A stretch of DNA of 52,836 nt from Patescibacteria group bacterium (GCA_023381035.1 JAMCTK010000003.1:1-52836); one strand, 5' to 3'; numbered from the stretch's first letter, positions 25,915-34,171 are shown. The notes: generated by a model not told the origin, from the sequence alone. A program made the numbers and translations.

Positions 25915-26339
25915 TATTTAACTTCCTCCTTTTTCTCATTTTTTTTAGTTTTTACTTCTGCTTTCTTTTCTTCTTTTGAAATTAGTGCTTTAGACTCTGA
26001 TTTTGCAGGCTTTTCAGCCAATACGATTCTTATATGGCTGCTTTTTTTCTTAAAAGGATGCACTCTTCCTCTTGTTGAAGCATGAAATCTTTTAAGAGAA
26101 GGCCCTTCTGTCACATCTATTGCTTTAATAAAAAGAGCATCTTCTGATAAGTTTTTATTGTTTAAGGCATTTGCAAGTGCGCTTCTTAAAGTTTTTTCTA
26201 TTACCAATGACCCTCTTTTCTTAACAACCCCCAGGGCCTCCAATGCTTGCGCAACAGAAAGCTTCCTTACAGCATCTGTAATAAGTCTTACCTTTCTTGG
26301 ACTAATTCTGACTGATTTTGTTTGTGCAATAATTTCCAT
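25914..26339 (-). CDS. rplV: 50S ribosomal protein L22 with Lys/Glu-rich tail
   Basis: A 141-residue uL22 lining the exit tunnel. I start at the ATG giving MEIIAQTKSVRISPRKVRLI, 4 nt after the rpsS stop; a longer frame would overlap rpsS by 86 nt. The beta-hairpin region (SLKRFHASTRGRVHPFKKKSSHIRIVL) is normal. About 30 charged residues are added at the C-terminus (KEEKKAEVKTKKNEKKEEVK). Confidence 0.96.
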   Translation of the reverse strand: MEIIAQTKSVRISPRKVRLITDAVRKLSVAQALEALGVVKKRGSLVIEKTLRSALANALNNKNLSEDALFIKAIDVTEGPSLKRFHASTRGRVHPFKKKSSHIRIVLAEKPAKSESKALISKEEKKAEVKTKKNEKKEEVK

Positions 26340-26343
26340 ATTT

Positions 26344-26628
26344 TTAAGTCTTTGATATTTCCCTGGCAACAACTCTTCCGTGTGTTCTAAATGTTCTGGT
26401 TGGAGCAAATTCTCCAAGCTTATGACCAACCATTCCTTCCATTATGAAAATGTTAATGAAATTTCTACCGTTATGAATAGAAAGAGTATGTCCTACGAAA
26501 TCGGGTGTAATTACACATGCTCTTGCCCATGTTTTTATAGGAGACTTATCTCCTGTTTGTTTTTGTCTGGTTATTTTTTTAGCCAGTTTTTCGTCTATAT
26601 ATGGTCCTTTTTTTAATGATCTACTCAT
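26344..26628 (-). CDS. rpsS: 30S ribosomal protein S19
   Basis: A 94-residue uS19 of the head. Visible: MSRSLKKGPYIDEKLAKKI, WARACVITPDFVGHTLSIHNGRNFINIFI and GHKLGEFAPTRTFRTHG. Start overlaps the rplB stop (ATGA). Confidence 0.98.
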   Translation of the reverse strand: MSRSLKKGPYIDEKLAKKITRQKQTGDKSPIKTWARACVITPDFVGHTLSIHNGRNFINIFIMEGMVGHKLGEFAPTRTFRTHGRVVAREISKT

Positions 26629-27374
26629 TTTTTCTTCTTTCTACTTTGCAAAATATATTTATCTGAATATTTTTTTGGTCTTCTTGTATTTCCCACTGCC
26701 GGTCTTCCCGCGTAGGTTTTTGGTGTTGACATACCGATTCCGGATCTTCCTTCTCCTCCTCCGTGAGGATGTGATCTTGGATTCTGGGCAACTCCTCTAA
26801 CGGTTGGCCTTATTCCCATGTGTCTTTTTCGTCCTGCTTTGCCAAATACTTCGTTTTTCCACTCGACATTTCCCAGATTTCCAATTGTAGCATATCCATC
26901 AGCCCTAATCTTTCTTATTTCACCTGATGGGAGCTTCAAATGAACAAATCCGCTTTCTTTTGCTTGAACAATTGCTCCGGTACCTGCTCCTCTGGCAATT
27001 TGGCCACCTCTGCCCGGAGTAATTTCAATATTATGAACTACTGTTCCTATTGGAATGATGGATAAAGGCATTGCATTTCCTGTTCTTATATCCGCTTCAG
27101 GCCCTGCGACTACTTTTGCACTCAATCTTAATCCTTCAGGAGCTAGGATATATCTTTTGTCTCCATCTGTATATTGAATTAAAGCAATGTCAACAGTTCT
27201 GTTTGGATCGTATTCTATGGAAACAACTTTTCCACTAATTCCAATCTTATTTCTCTTAAAATCAATTACTCTCAAGAATCTTTTGTGTTGTCCGCCTTGA
27301 TGCCTTACAACAACTTGACCGCTTGAATCTCTTCCTGAATTTTTCTTTTTAATAACTTTCAATTTCCTAGTCAT
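26625..27374 (-). CDS. rplB: 50S ribosomal protein L2, short N-terminus
   Basis: A 249-residue uL2; the usual length is about 275. The N-terminal 25-30 residues (the YKPTSPGRR segment of other L2s) are missing, and the gene starts 1 nt after rplW. The core is intact: GQVVVRHQGGQHKRFLRVIDFKR, PLSIIPIGTVVHNIEITPGRGGQIARGAGT and the catalytic-centre-proximal NPRSHPHGGGEGRSG with its conserved histidines. Confidence 0.97.
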   Translation of the reverse strand: MTRKLKVIKKKNSGRDSSGQVVVRHQGGQHKRFLRVIDFKRNKIGISGKVVSIEYDPNRTVDIALIQYTDGDKRYILAPEGLRLSAKVVAGPEADIRTGNAMPLSIIPIGTVVHNIEITPGRGGQIARGAGTGAIVQAKESGFVHLKLPSGEIRKIRADGYATIGNLGNVEWKNEVFGKAGRKRHMGIRPTVRGVAQNPRSHPHGGGEGRSGIGMSTPKTYAGRPAVGNTRRPKKYSDKYILQSRKKKK

Positions 27375-27375
27375 A

Positions 27376-27669
27376 TTATTTAACGTCTCCTCCTAACTCA
27401 AAAAGTCCAATTTTTTGTCCTGGTTTTAAGGTAACTACTGCTTTTTTGTAAGAAGAAGTTTGTGTTGGAACTCTTCTTGCACCAAATCTTTTTAATTTTC
27501 CTTTCATAACCATAGATGAAACTTTTACTACATCAACACTAAACTTTTTTTCTACAAATTTTTTAATACTTTCTTTATTTGCGCTATTAGAAACCTTAAA
27601 TGTAAATCTGCTTTTTGCTGCATCTTTCATTGATTTTTCCGTAATAACTGGCGAAATTATAATATCCAT
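27376..27669 (-). CDS. rplW: 50S ribosomal protein L23
   Basis: A 97-residue uL23 at the tunnel exit, docking site for SRP and trigger factor. Visible: IISPVITEKSMKDAAKSRFTFKVSNSANKESIKKFVEKKF and VVTLKPGQKI. ATG overlaps the rplD stop (TAATG). Confidence 0.96.
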   Translation of the reverse strand: MDIIISPVITEKSMKDAAKSRFTFKVSNSANKESIKKFVEKKFSVDVVKVSSMVMKGKLKRFGARRVPTQTSSYKKAVVTLKPGQKIGLFELGGDVK

Positions 27670-28448
27670 TATTTATCCTTTTCTAAAAAAGTTTTTTCCA
27701 TTGCTTCCAAAGAAGGTTTCATAAAAACTAAAGCCTTACTGTTTAAAACATCATAAGCATTTAGTAAAGTTGCGCTAACAACTGTTACTCCTTCAATATT
27801 TCTTCCTGCTTTAAAAACATTCTCAAAAGAAGCTTTAGAATCCGGTGTAATCAAAAGAACTTTTTTGTTTTTTCCATCTAAACTTAAATTCTTAATTACC
27901 TCTGCCATCTTCTTGGTTTTTGCTTCAATCTTTTCCAGTCCTGCTAAAATCTTTACTGCCCCATCTTCTCTTTTAACTGTTAATGAAGAGAACAAAGCTG
28001 CTCTTCTCATTTTGGTTGGAAGCTTTAGTGAATAATCTCTTGGTTTTGGTCCAAAAACAATTCCTCCTTTTACGAAAATTGGAGCTCTTTTTGAACCATG
28101 CCTTGCTCCTCCTGTGCCTTTTTGTCTATAAATCTTCTTAGAAGATCCTTGAACCTCTCCTCTGGTTTTTGTTGAATGAGTTCCTCTTCTTTTATTTGCA
28201 AGGTAAACTCTTACCGCTTGATGCAATAAATCTTTATTTACCTTAACTCCGAAAATCTCTCCGGATAATTCAATTGATTCAACTACTTTTCCTTTTAAAT
28301 CTAAAACATCAGCCTTAACCTTAGTTGTTTTTTTAACAACTGGAGCGCTTTCGACTTTAGTTTTAACAACTTTTGCTGCAGTTGATTTAACAGGTTTAGC
28401 TGTTTTTTTGATTTTTAATTCTTCGCTTTTTGTCTTATTTACTGGCAT
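27669..28448 (-). CDS. rplD: 50S ribosomal protein L4 with basic N-terminal extension
   Basis: A 259-residue uL4; E. coli L4 has 201. The first 48 residues are Lys/Thr/Val low complexity (KIKKTAKPVKSTAAKVVKTK), absent from typical L4. The core follows: VHQAVRVYLANKRRGTHSTKTRGEVQGSSKKIYRQKGTGGARHGSKRAPIFVKGGIVFGPKPRDY, which includes the tunnel loop. L4 is the translational and attenuation regulator of the S10 operon in E. coli; the rplC leader here has an attenuator-like fold. Confidence 0.96.
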   Translation of the reverse strand: MPVNKTKSEELKIKKTAKPVKSTAAKVVKTKVESAPVVKKTTKVKADVLDLKGKVVESIELSGEIFGVKVNKDLLHQAVRVYLANKRRGTHSTKTRGEVQGSSKKIYRQKGTGGARHGSKRAPIFVKGGIVFGPKPRDYSLKLPTKMRRAALFSSLTVKREDGAVKILAGLEKIEAKTKKMAEVIKNLSLDGKNKKVLLITPDSKASFENVFKAGRNIEGVTVVSATLLNAYDVLNSKALVFMKPSLEAMEKTFLEKDK

Positions 28449-29343
28449 TTTCTTCCTCCTCTACTCCTTTTTCTTCCTGTTGGCTTTCTTCAACTGTTGG
28501 AACTGATTCTTCTGAGACTGTTTCTTCAGCGGCTTCAACTTCAGGTTTTTTTTCTCCGATGGTTTCCGGTTCTGAATTCTCAACCTTAGAATCTAAACTT
28601 TCTCCTACTGGTTCTTCTGTGTTAGGAGCGGCTTCTTCAACAGGCAAATCTGCTGGCGCTGTTTCTTCCAAAGGCTCTTCAATCGGTTCCTTGTAAAGAG
28701 GCACAAACTTCTTGTTTTTTCCTGCTTTTTTAATAATTAGCAGATTATTTACCGGTCCCGGAACTAATCCTCTAATCAAAAGGGTGCCATCTTCCTTAAC
28801 ATCAACTATTTCAAGGTTCTTTACTGTTACTTGCTCATGACCCATTCTGCCTGCCATCCTTTTACCTTTGTAGACTCTTCCAGGAGTCGTTGTCTGACCA
28901 ATTGATCCGGGCGCTCTCTCTCTGTCTGACTGTCCATGAGTTCTTGGTCCTCCTCTAAACCCATATCTTTTTACTCCTCCTGCAAATCCTTTTCCCTTGG
29001 AAACTCCAACAACATCAACTCGATCTCCCGGTTCAAAAACCTCAGCAACATTAATTTCTGTTCCAGCTTCTAAATCACTTTTCTCATTTATTCTAACTTC
29101 CCTAAAAAAACGGGGACTTGTTTTAAGTCCCGCTTTCTTACTTATACCTAATTCTGATTTTGTAGGCTTTTTCCATGCTCCAATTCCAAGCTGAACAGCA
29201 TTATAGCCCTCTTTTTCATCGTTTTTTACTTGTGAAACAACATTACCTGAGGTAAGTACGGCAGTTAACGGAATTCTTTTTCCGTCTTCTCTAAAGCCTT
29301 GTGTTTGATAACCTTTAATTCCTAAAACTGTGTCTAAATTCAT
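28435..29343 (-). CDS. rplC: 50S ribosomal protein L3 with acidic C-terminal tail
   Basis: A 302-residue uL3. The core (1 to about 210) begins MNLDTVLGIKGYQTQGFREDGKRIPLTAV and contains GDRVDVVGVSKGKGFAGGVKRYGFRGGPRTHGQSDRERAPGSIGQ, near the peptidyl transferase centre. A tail of about 90 residues rich in Glu and Pro (EPIEEPLEETAPADLPVEEA) follows and is absent from E. coli L3 (209 aa). I chose the ATG at 29343; an in-frame extension to 29403 runs through the leader hairpin and is not protein-like. No Shine-Dalgarno precedes it. Confidence 0.96.
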   Translation of the reverse strand: MNLDTVLGIKGYQTQGFREDGKRIPLTAVLTSGNVVSQVKNDEKEGYNAVQLGIGAWKKPTKSELGISKKAGLKTSPRFFREVRINEKSDLEAGTEINVAEVFEPGDRVDVVGVSKGKGFAGGVKRYGFRGGPRTHGQSDRERAPGSIGQTTTPGRVYKGKRMAGRMGHEQVTVKNLEIVDVKEDGTLLIRGLVPGPVNNLLIIKKAGKNKKFVPLYKEPIEEPLEETAPADLPVEEAAPNTEEPVGESLDSKVENSEPETIGEKKPEVEAAEETVSEESVPTVEESQQEEKGVEEEENASK

Positions 29344-29466
29344 ATGTCCAGGGATGGTCCAAACAACAAAAAAAGCGGCTACTTGGAGCCGCCTCCTTAT
29401 CAAGAAGCCGTTCTGTCAAGTAGTCAATGTCATTTTTTGTGTTATGACCATGTAAAAACTTCTGTA
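29344..29466 (-). promoter_or_regulatory. rplC leader: candidate attenuator with terminator and antiterminator
   Basis: Minus strand leader of about 115 nt. A terminator stem GCGGCT/AGCCGC (arms 29385-29390 and 29373-29378, loop CCAAGT) is followed by TTTTTTT (29366-29372). Upstream, CTACTTG (29418-29424) is perfectly complementary to CAAGTAG (29377-29383) of the terminator loop and 3' arm, giving a mutually exclusive pairing. An additional hairpin GCTTCTT-GATA-AGGAGGC lies between. This is the architecture expected of transcription attenuation ahead of the L3-L4 unit. Confidence 0.65.
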
Positions 29467-29495
29467 ATTATAATGTATTCTGAACCTATTTGCAA
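29467..29495 (-). promoter_or_regulatory. Promoter of the rplC operon
   Basis: Minus strand: -35 TTGCAA (29490-29495), exactly 17-nt spacer, perfect -10 TATAAT (29467-29472), start near 29460. Confidence 0.75.
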
Positions 29496-29511
29496 TAGTA
29501 TTAAAAAATAT

Positions 29512-29841
29512 TTAGAAAGCCGAAACCAAATCTTTTGGCGGTTCAAAAACGCTAATATCTTTCCTAATACCTGAGAATGCTTGACTCCTCTTTACTTGAC
29601 CCAATTCTTTTGTAGCTTCTGCAACAAGCCTATCTCCGTCTCTTATCCACAAAACTTCTGCCTCAAGAGCTACTGCAGTGGCGGCAAATATTACCGCAGA
29701 TTTTCGTGAACCAATGCGTTCTGAAGCAATTGAGACCAAAACAGAAGTTGCAGCTCCTAAATGGCAAGCCAATTCTTTTTCGGGTCTATAGTGCCCGTTT
29801 TCTCTCAATGAAGAAGTTATTCGTTCAAATAAGGGAATCAC
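29512..29841 (-). CDS. Hypothetical 109-aa protein between rpsJ and rplC
   Basis: I do not recognise it. It starts with GTG (MIPLFERITSSLRENGHYRPEK), is alanine-rich in the middle with a moderately hydrophobic stretch (SAVIFAATAVALEAEVLWI, about residues 48-66), and ends DISVFEPPKDLVSAF. It interrupts the normally contiguous rpsJ-rplC order in the same direction. It has its own promoter with near-leaderless spacing (8 nt from -10 to GTG), and rplC then has another promoter, so it is an independent unit inserted into the S10 region. Confidence 0.7.
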   Translation of the reverse strand: MIPLFERITSSLRENGHYRPEKELACHLGAATSVLVSIASERIGSRKSAVIFAATAVALEAEVLWIRDGDRLVAEATKELGQVKRSQAFSGIRKDISVFEPPKDLVSAF

Positions 29842-29849
29842 TTACTCTA

Positions 29850-29879
29850 AGATTACATCCGTTTGAAATTAATTGTCAA
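29850..29879 (-). promoter_or_regulatory. Promoter of the 109-aa gene
   Basis: Minus strand: perfect -35 TTGACA (29874-29879), 18-nt spacer, -10 TAATCT preceded by TG (29850-29855), then 8 nt to the GTG. Confidence 0.6.
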
Positions 29880-29901
29880 CTGAAGAGTGGAAGGAGGAGG
29901 C

Positions 29902-30210
29902 TTAAATCTTAATTTCTATATTTATTCCTGCAGGAAGCTCTAAGTGAGTTAAAGAATCAATAGTTTTTTCGGTTGGAGACATAATATCTATTAATCTTTT
30001 GTGAACTTTTACTTCAAAATGGTCTCTGGCGTTTTTATCTACGAATGGAGATTTGTTTACTGCGTATATTGATCTTTTACTTGGAAGGGGTATCGGACCC
30101 ACTACTTTGGCTCCGGTCCTAATGGCCGTGTCTAATATTTGTTGACAGCAAGCGTCTATTACGCGAGCATCATAGCTTTTTAAACGTACTCTTATTCTTC
30201 CCTTTGGCAT
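29902..30210 (-). CDS. rpsJ: 30S ribosomal protein S10
   Basis: A 102-residue uS10 of standard length, also the NusE transcription factor. Visible: IRVRLKSYDARVIDACCQQILDTAIRTGAKVVGPIPLPSKRS and DHFEVKVHKRLIDIMSPTEKTIDSLTHLELPAGINIEIKI. It follows tuf after 24 nt. Confidence 0.98.
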   Translation of the reverse strand: MPKGRIRVRLKSYDARVIDACCQQILDTAIRTGAKVVGPIPLPSKRSIYAVNKSPFVDKNARDHFEVKVHKRLIDIMSPTEKTIDSLTHLELPAGINIEIKI

Positions 30211-30234
30211 TGTGTTGTGGCTTTATTATTGCAG

Positions 30235-31416
30235 TTAAGCAATTATCTTGCTGATTACTCCTGCTCCAACAGTTTTTCCACCCTCTCGGATAGCAAATCG
30301 GAGACCTTCCTCTAGGGCGATTGGGGAGATGAGTTTAACTTTCATTTTTGTATTATCTCCAGGCATAACCATTTCTACTCCTTCCGGAAGCGTTACTTCT
30401 GCGGTTACATCGGTTGTTCTAATATAAAATTGTGGTCTGTAGCCATTAAAGAATGGTGTGTGTCGTCCGCCTTCTTCTTTTGCAAGAATATATGCTTCTG
30501 CTTCAAATTCTTTGTGTGGAGTAATGCTTCCAGGCTTAGAAACAACCTGTCCTCTTTCTACATCTTCTTTCTCGATTCCTCTAAGCAAGAGTCCTACATT
30601 GTCTCCAGCTTGTCCTTCATCTAGTTGTTTTCTGAACATTTCAACTCCTGTGACTACGGTTGGTTTTGTTGCTTTAATTCCGACTATTTCTACGTTTTCT
30701 CCAACTTTTACCTTGCCTCTCTCAACTCTTCCTGTTACAACTGTTCCTCTTCCTTTGATTGAGAAAACATCTTCAACTGGCATAAGGAATGGCTTATCGA
30801 TATCTCTTTCTGGAGTGGGAATGTACTCGTCAACCTTAGCCATTAAGTCTTTAATAGCTTGTTCTGCTGTTGCATCTCCTTCGAGAGCTTTAAGAGCTGA
30901 GCCTCTAATAATTGGCACATCATTTCCTGGATATTTGTATTTTGTAAGAAGCTCTCTAACTTCCATTTCGACCAAGTCAAGAAGTTCTTCGTCCTGAACC
31001 ATATCACATTTGTTAAGAAATACGACCATTGCAGGTACTCCAACTTGGTAGGCTAAAAGAATATGTTCTCTTGTTTGAGGCATAGGACCGTCTGGGGCGG
31101 AAACAACTAGAATTGCTCCATCCATTTGAGCTGCTCCGGTAATCATGTTTTTTATGTAATCGGCATGTCCTGGAGCGTCGATGTGAGCATAATGCCTTTT
31201 TTCGGTTTCGTATTCAATGTGGGTGATATTTATCGTTACGCCTCTTGCTTTTTCTTCTGGCGCATTGTCGATATCCTCATATTTCTTAGCTTCTGCTCCA
31301 CCTGATTTAGACAGAACAGTGGCAATAGCCGCTGTTAAAGTGGTTTTACCATGGTCTACGTGACCGATGGTTCCGATATTTACATGTGGTTTTGTTCGTT
31401 GGTATGTTCCAGCCAT
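30235..31416 (-). CDS. tuf: Elongation factor Tu
   Basis: A 393-residue GTPase delivering aminoacyl-tRNA. The G motifs are [14 protein letters not shown] (residues 19-32), switch region [35 protein letters not shown] and GSALKALEG; domains II and III follow ([53 protein letters not shown]). One of the best-conserved proteins here. Its leader starts directly with a hairpin and U7 tract and lacks a Shine-Dalgarno. Confidence 0.99.
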   Translation of the reverse strand: MAGTYQRTKPHVNIGTIGHVDHGKTTLTAAIATVLSKSGGAEAKKYEDIDNAPEEKARGVTINITHIEYETEKRHYAHIDAPGHADYIKNMITGAAQMDGAILVVSAPDGPMPQTREHILLAYQVGVPAMVVFLNKCDMVQDEELLDLVEMEVRELLTKYKYPGNDVPIIRGSALKALEGDATAEQAIKDLMAKVDEYIPTPERDIDKPFLMPVEDVFSIKGRGTVVTGRVERGKVKVGENVEIVGIKATKPTVVTGVEMFRKQLDEGQAGDNVGLLLRGIEKEDVERGQVVSKPGSITPHKEFEAEAYILAKEEGGRHTPFFNGYRPQFYIRTTDVTAEVTLPEGVEMVMPGDNTKMKVKLISPIALEEGLRFAIREGGKTVGAGVISKIIA

Positions 31417-31463
31417 AGTTTTGTCAAAAAAATAACCTCTTTAAACTTTTAAAGGTTACGTAT
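31417..31463 (-). promoter_or_regulatory. tuf leader hairpin and U-tract
   Basis: Minus strand: AACC/GGTT plus TTTAAA/TTTAAA with a small bulge (31434-31457), followed immediately by TATTTTTTT (U7 at 31426-31432), then GACAAAACT and the ATG. The hairpin begins about at the predicted first transcribed base. Confidence 0.55.
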
Positions 31464-31492
31464 AATATACAATACTTTTTTTTTATCGTCAA
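31464..31492 (-). promoter_or_regulatory. Promoter of tuf-rpsJ
   Basis: Minus strand: -35 TTGACG (31487-31492), 17-nt spacer, -10 TATATT (31464-31469); start near 31457. Confidence 0.75.
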
Positions 31493-31539
31493 GAGTCAAA
31501 ATAGCAACTTCTAGTTATATTTTTAGACTTAAACTCTTG

Positions 31540-32613
31540 CTATTTTGATGTAATCTTAAGAGATTTATTTAAAAAGTTGTTTGACAAAACTGTTTTAACT
31601 AAATCAGCAAAAATTAAGAAATAAAAGGGAGACAATTGAAGCAAAATCCTATCAATAGAAGAGGAAACGTAACTATTCGGAGGAACAGATGAAAACAAAT
31701 AGAAGATGAAAAATAAAAGAGAATAGAGAATAAGTGAACGACCTATAATTTTATTCATAAAATTATTTTTGCTTCTGATAAACACAAGAAAAGTTAAAAA
31801 CACTGGCCAAAATACGTACCAATTATTTATCTTAAGCATTTCTCTTAATGTGTAATAGAAAATATTAAAGGATCTGTTAAAAATTTCACTTACAGAAGGT
31901 ACTAAAAAGTAAAAATCATTTGGAATTCCATAATTAAATACAATTAGTCTCCAGACAAGGAAAGGGATAAAAGAGATGGTTATCAGAAATAATTTTAGAT
32001 TTCTTTTTATAGGCAGAAAAAAAAGTAATGTTGCAAGAAAAATCCCTTCTCCTTTGACCTGAGAGGCAATCATTATCAAAAACACTATTAACCCAAGGAT
32101 TTTATTGCTTTTAGTTTTAATAAAATTTAAGGTTAATAAAATTGCTGTCCAGTTTAAAAAAACTATAAATATATCAACATCTCCTGAGTGTTTTCTTCCA
32201 CCTTGAGCAAGTAGTGGAGAAAACATGGAGTAAATATATGTAAAAAGCAAAGATTGAATTTGATTAAAATTTAATTTCCTAAAAACCTTGTATGCAACTA
32301 ACAAAACTAAAACATAAAATATCGGATTAATAAAAGCGATTATTTGCTCATTAATGCCACCGAATAAAAAGTAGAGAGAGAAGTATATGAATGGCACAAG
32401 AATCGGATACTGCGGATGAGAATTAAGATAAACGCTATCCTTAAGAATATCTAAAGGCAGATTTCCGTGCCAAAGATAAAAGGCTTTTGCCTTTAGAAGC
32501 CATATGCTTACGGCATCAATACTTGCCAGGGGATAAAAAAATGCTCCCATTGCGACAAATATACAATTGAAAAAAATTAACAATGTCAGAAAATATTTTA
32601 TGGTTTTTTGCAT
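31540..32613 (-). CDS. Polytopic membrane protein, GT-C glycosyltransferase-like
   Basis: A 357-residue protein with roughly eight to ten hydrophobic helices. The first extracytoplasmic loop contains SIDAVSIWLLKAKAFY and HPQYPILVPFIYF, resembling the acidic first-loop motif and layout of GT-C enzymes (GT39/ArnT type) that use polyprenyl-phosphate sugars. A second loop has GGRKHSGDVDIFIVF. The lysine-rich C-terminus is cytoplasmic. The class is inferred from topology and the loop motif only. It overlaps the upstream small gene by 16 nt and ends a four-gene membrane operon. Confidence 0.65.
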   Translation of the reverse strand: MQKTIKYFLTLLIFFNCIFVAMGAFFYPLASIDAVSIWLLKAKAFYLWHGNLPLDILKDSVYLNSHPQYPILVPFIYFSLYFLFGGINEQIIAFINPIFYVLVLLVAYKVFRKLNFNQIQSLLFTYIYSMFSPLLAQGGRKHSGDVDIFIVFLNWTAILLTLNFIKTKSNKILGLIVFLIMIASQVKGEGIFLATLLFFLPIKRNLKLFLITISFIPFLVWRLIVFNYGIPNDFYFLVPSVSEIFNRSFNIFYYTLREMLKINNWYVFWPVFLTFLVFIRSKNNFMNKIIGRSLILYSLLFFIFYLFSSVPPNSYVSSSIDRILLQLSPFYFLIFADLVKTVLSNNFLNKSLKITSK

Positions 32614-32840
32614 TTTACTCCCATGCTTTCATATCTATACAAAGCATATAAAAAATCACCATCGTTAAGTTTTTTAAAATCATTTATTGTTTTGGATGGA
32701 CAAACCTTAACGGTTTGTCTACTTGGAGGATTTTTAATTTCTGCAAAAACTTTAACCACATTTGCTAAGCTTTTTAGAAAAATTATTAGAATAAGTACTA
32801 AAAATAAAAAAAGGAGGATGTTAGGTTTTATTGAATCCAT
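32598..32840 (-). CDS. Small membrane protein with two cysteines
   Basis: An 80-residue protein starting MDSIKPNILL (ATG 32840, 1 nt after the preceding stop; an in-frame TTG at 32852 is the alternative). Residues 7-28 form a membrane helix. The extramembrane part has a Cys in VKVCPSKTINDFKKL and a second near the end in GVKCKKP, about 37 residues apart, possibly a disulfide. Not recognised. Position within the operon supports reality. Confidence 0.6.
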   Translation of the reverse strand: MDSIKPNILLFLFLVLILIIFLKSLANVVKVFAEIKNPPSRQTVKVCPSKTINDFKKLNDGDFLYALYRYESMGVKCKKP

Positions 32841-32841
32841 A

Positions 32842-32982
32842 TCAAATAGCAAGTTTTTTTCCCGTTAAAAACAATAATAACAGAGCAATTGCAATTCCAA
32901 AACCCGCAATAGAAAAACCAATCGCCAGCCATTTAAAAAACTGTCCGTAATCAAATTTAGATTCTTTTGATAAATCTTCCAT
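32842..32982 (-). CDS. 46-aa single-pass membrane protein
   Basis: Starts MEDLSKESKFDYGQFFKWLA, followed by a hydrophobic helix (IGFSIAGFGIAIALLLLFL) and a short GKKLAI end. The ATG lies inside the 3' end of the MFS gene (26-nt overlap) and its TGA is 1 nt from the next ATG. Tight coupling, acidic N-terminus and a clean helix make it likely real although unrecognised. Confidence 0.6.
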   Translation of the reverse strand: MEDLSKESKFDYGQFFKWLAIGFSIAGFGIAIALLLLFLTGKKLAI

Positions 32983-34123
32983 AAAAAAGTATTAAGAAGG
33001 CAAAAAGAGACATTGTGGCTCCGAAATAAAAAGTTGAGGAAGCACCGAACTTATCCCATAAATACCCTCCGGCAAAGGAAGCAAAAAATGTGGCAAAACC
33101 CAATGCTGTTTGGTAAATACCGAAATACGTTCCTGACTCCCTCTCCTCCATAAATTCAGAAATATATGCCTTGGAAATTCCATCTGTAAAAGCTATGTAA
33201 AGTCCGTAAATTGGGAACAAAATCCAGATCCAAAAAGAGCTACCAATTAATCCAAAGGCAAAATAAACAGCTGAAAAAATCAAAAGTCCTAGAGCAAAAA
33301 CTTTTCTTTTTCCAACTCTATCAGCAAGAGATCCTGCTGGTGTTGCCACTAAGGCTTGAACAGTATTATAAAGAATATATGCAAGAGTTACCAAAAGCGT
33401 TGATAGACCAAGATCTTTTGCCCGTAAAATTAAAAATGCATCAGAACTGTTTCCAAGCGAGAAAATAATTAAAATTAAAAGAAAAAATTTAAAATTTGGA
33501 TTTAACTCTTTCCATTTAAAATGAAATTGAAATTTTTTATCTTCTTTCGCAGTCTTTTTCTCCTTAACAAAAAGCAGGAGTAAAATCACTCCAATCATAC
33601 CTGGAACAAAGGCAAGCAAAAAAACCAATCTTATATTGTCCTTAAGAAAATAAAGCAAGATCAAAGCCAAAAGTGGACCAATGATGGCACCAGCAGAATC
33701 CATCGCTCTATGAAATCCAAAAATCAATCCCTTGTTGTCTTTTGTCGTATTTTGAAGAAGGATTGAATCTCTGGCAGACGTCCTTATTCCTTTTCCAAGT
33801 CTATCTACGAATCTGGCAAAAAGTACAAACGGCCACGAATAAGCTAAACTGATAAGTAATTTGGAAGTTGCACCCAAGCTATATCCGGCTACAACAAATG
33901 GTTTTCTACTATGAAATTTGTCGGAAAAATAACCTGAAAAGAATTTAACAATATTAGATACTCCTTCTGCGATTCCTTCGATTAAACCTACCGTTGTTAC
34001 AGGTGCATGAAGGACTGAAGTAAGAAATATCGGAACTAGAGGATATATCATTTCTGATGCAATGTCATTGAAAAAACTAACAAAACTCAAAATCCAGACA
34101 TTAAAAGGAATTTTTCTAAACAT
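32957..34123 (-). CDS. Major facilitator superfamily permease
   Basis: A 388-residue MFS transporter with twelve predicted helices. The loop 2-3 signature is visible (GYFSDKFHSRKPFVVAGY) and repeated after helix 8 (GSLADRVGKRKVFALGLLIF). Other features are ARFVDRLGKGIRTSARDSIL and FGFHRAMDSAGAIIGPLLAL. These resemble the family of uncharacterised MFS permeases often annotated as multidrug transporters. The substrate is unknown. The promoter -10 (TATAAT) ends 6 nt before the ATG. Confidence 0.93.
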   Translation of the reverse strand: MFRKIPFNVWILSFVSFFNDIASEMIYPLVPIFLTSVLHAPVTTVGLIEGIAEGVSNIVKFFSGYFSDKFHSRKPFVVAGYSLGATSKLLISLAYSWPFVLFARFVDRLGKGIRTSARDSILLQNTTKDNKGLIFGFHRAMDSAGAIIGPLLALILLYFLKDNIRLVFLLAFVPGMIGVILLLLFVKEKKTAKEDKKFQFHFKWKELNPNFKFFLLILIIFSLGNSSDAFLILRAKDLGLSTLLVTLAYILYNTVQALVATPAGSLADRVGKRKVFALGLLIFSAVYFAFGLIGSSFWIWILFPIYGLYIAFTDGISKAYISEFMEERESGTYFGIYQTALGFATFFASFAGGYLWDKFGASSTFYFGATMSLFAFLILFYGRFIKRI

Positions 34124-34129
34124 AATTTA

Positions 34130-34135
34130 ATTATA
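34130..34135 (-). promoter_or_regulatory. -10 of the MFS operon, leaderless spacing
   Basis: Minus strand TATAAT, 6 nt before the ATG at 34123; a TTGATT lies 16 nt upstream as a possible -35. Confidence 0.6.
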
Positions 34136-34171
34136 GATTTTTAATTGATTAAATCAATATTTTGCTTAAAC

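Noticed and set aside
29344..29403. 20-residue upstream extension of L3
   Set aside because: It crosses the terminator hairpin and U-tract of the leader and is not L3-like; the conserved N-terminus starts at the ATG at 29343.
30458..30997. 179-codon open frame antisense to tuf on the plus strand
   Set aside because: Serine/proline-rich shadow of a strongly conserved gene; no promoter, start signal or recognisable domain.
32608..32868. 86-codon plus-strand frame opposite the small membrane genes
   Set aside because: The minus-strand genes are packed in an operon with a membrane helix and coupled starts; the plus frame has no promoter or family features.
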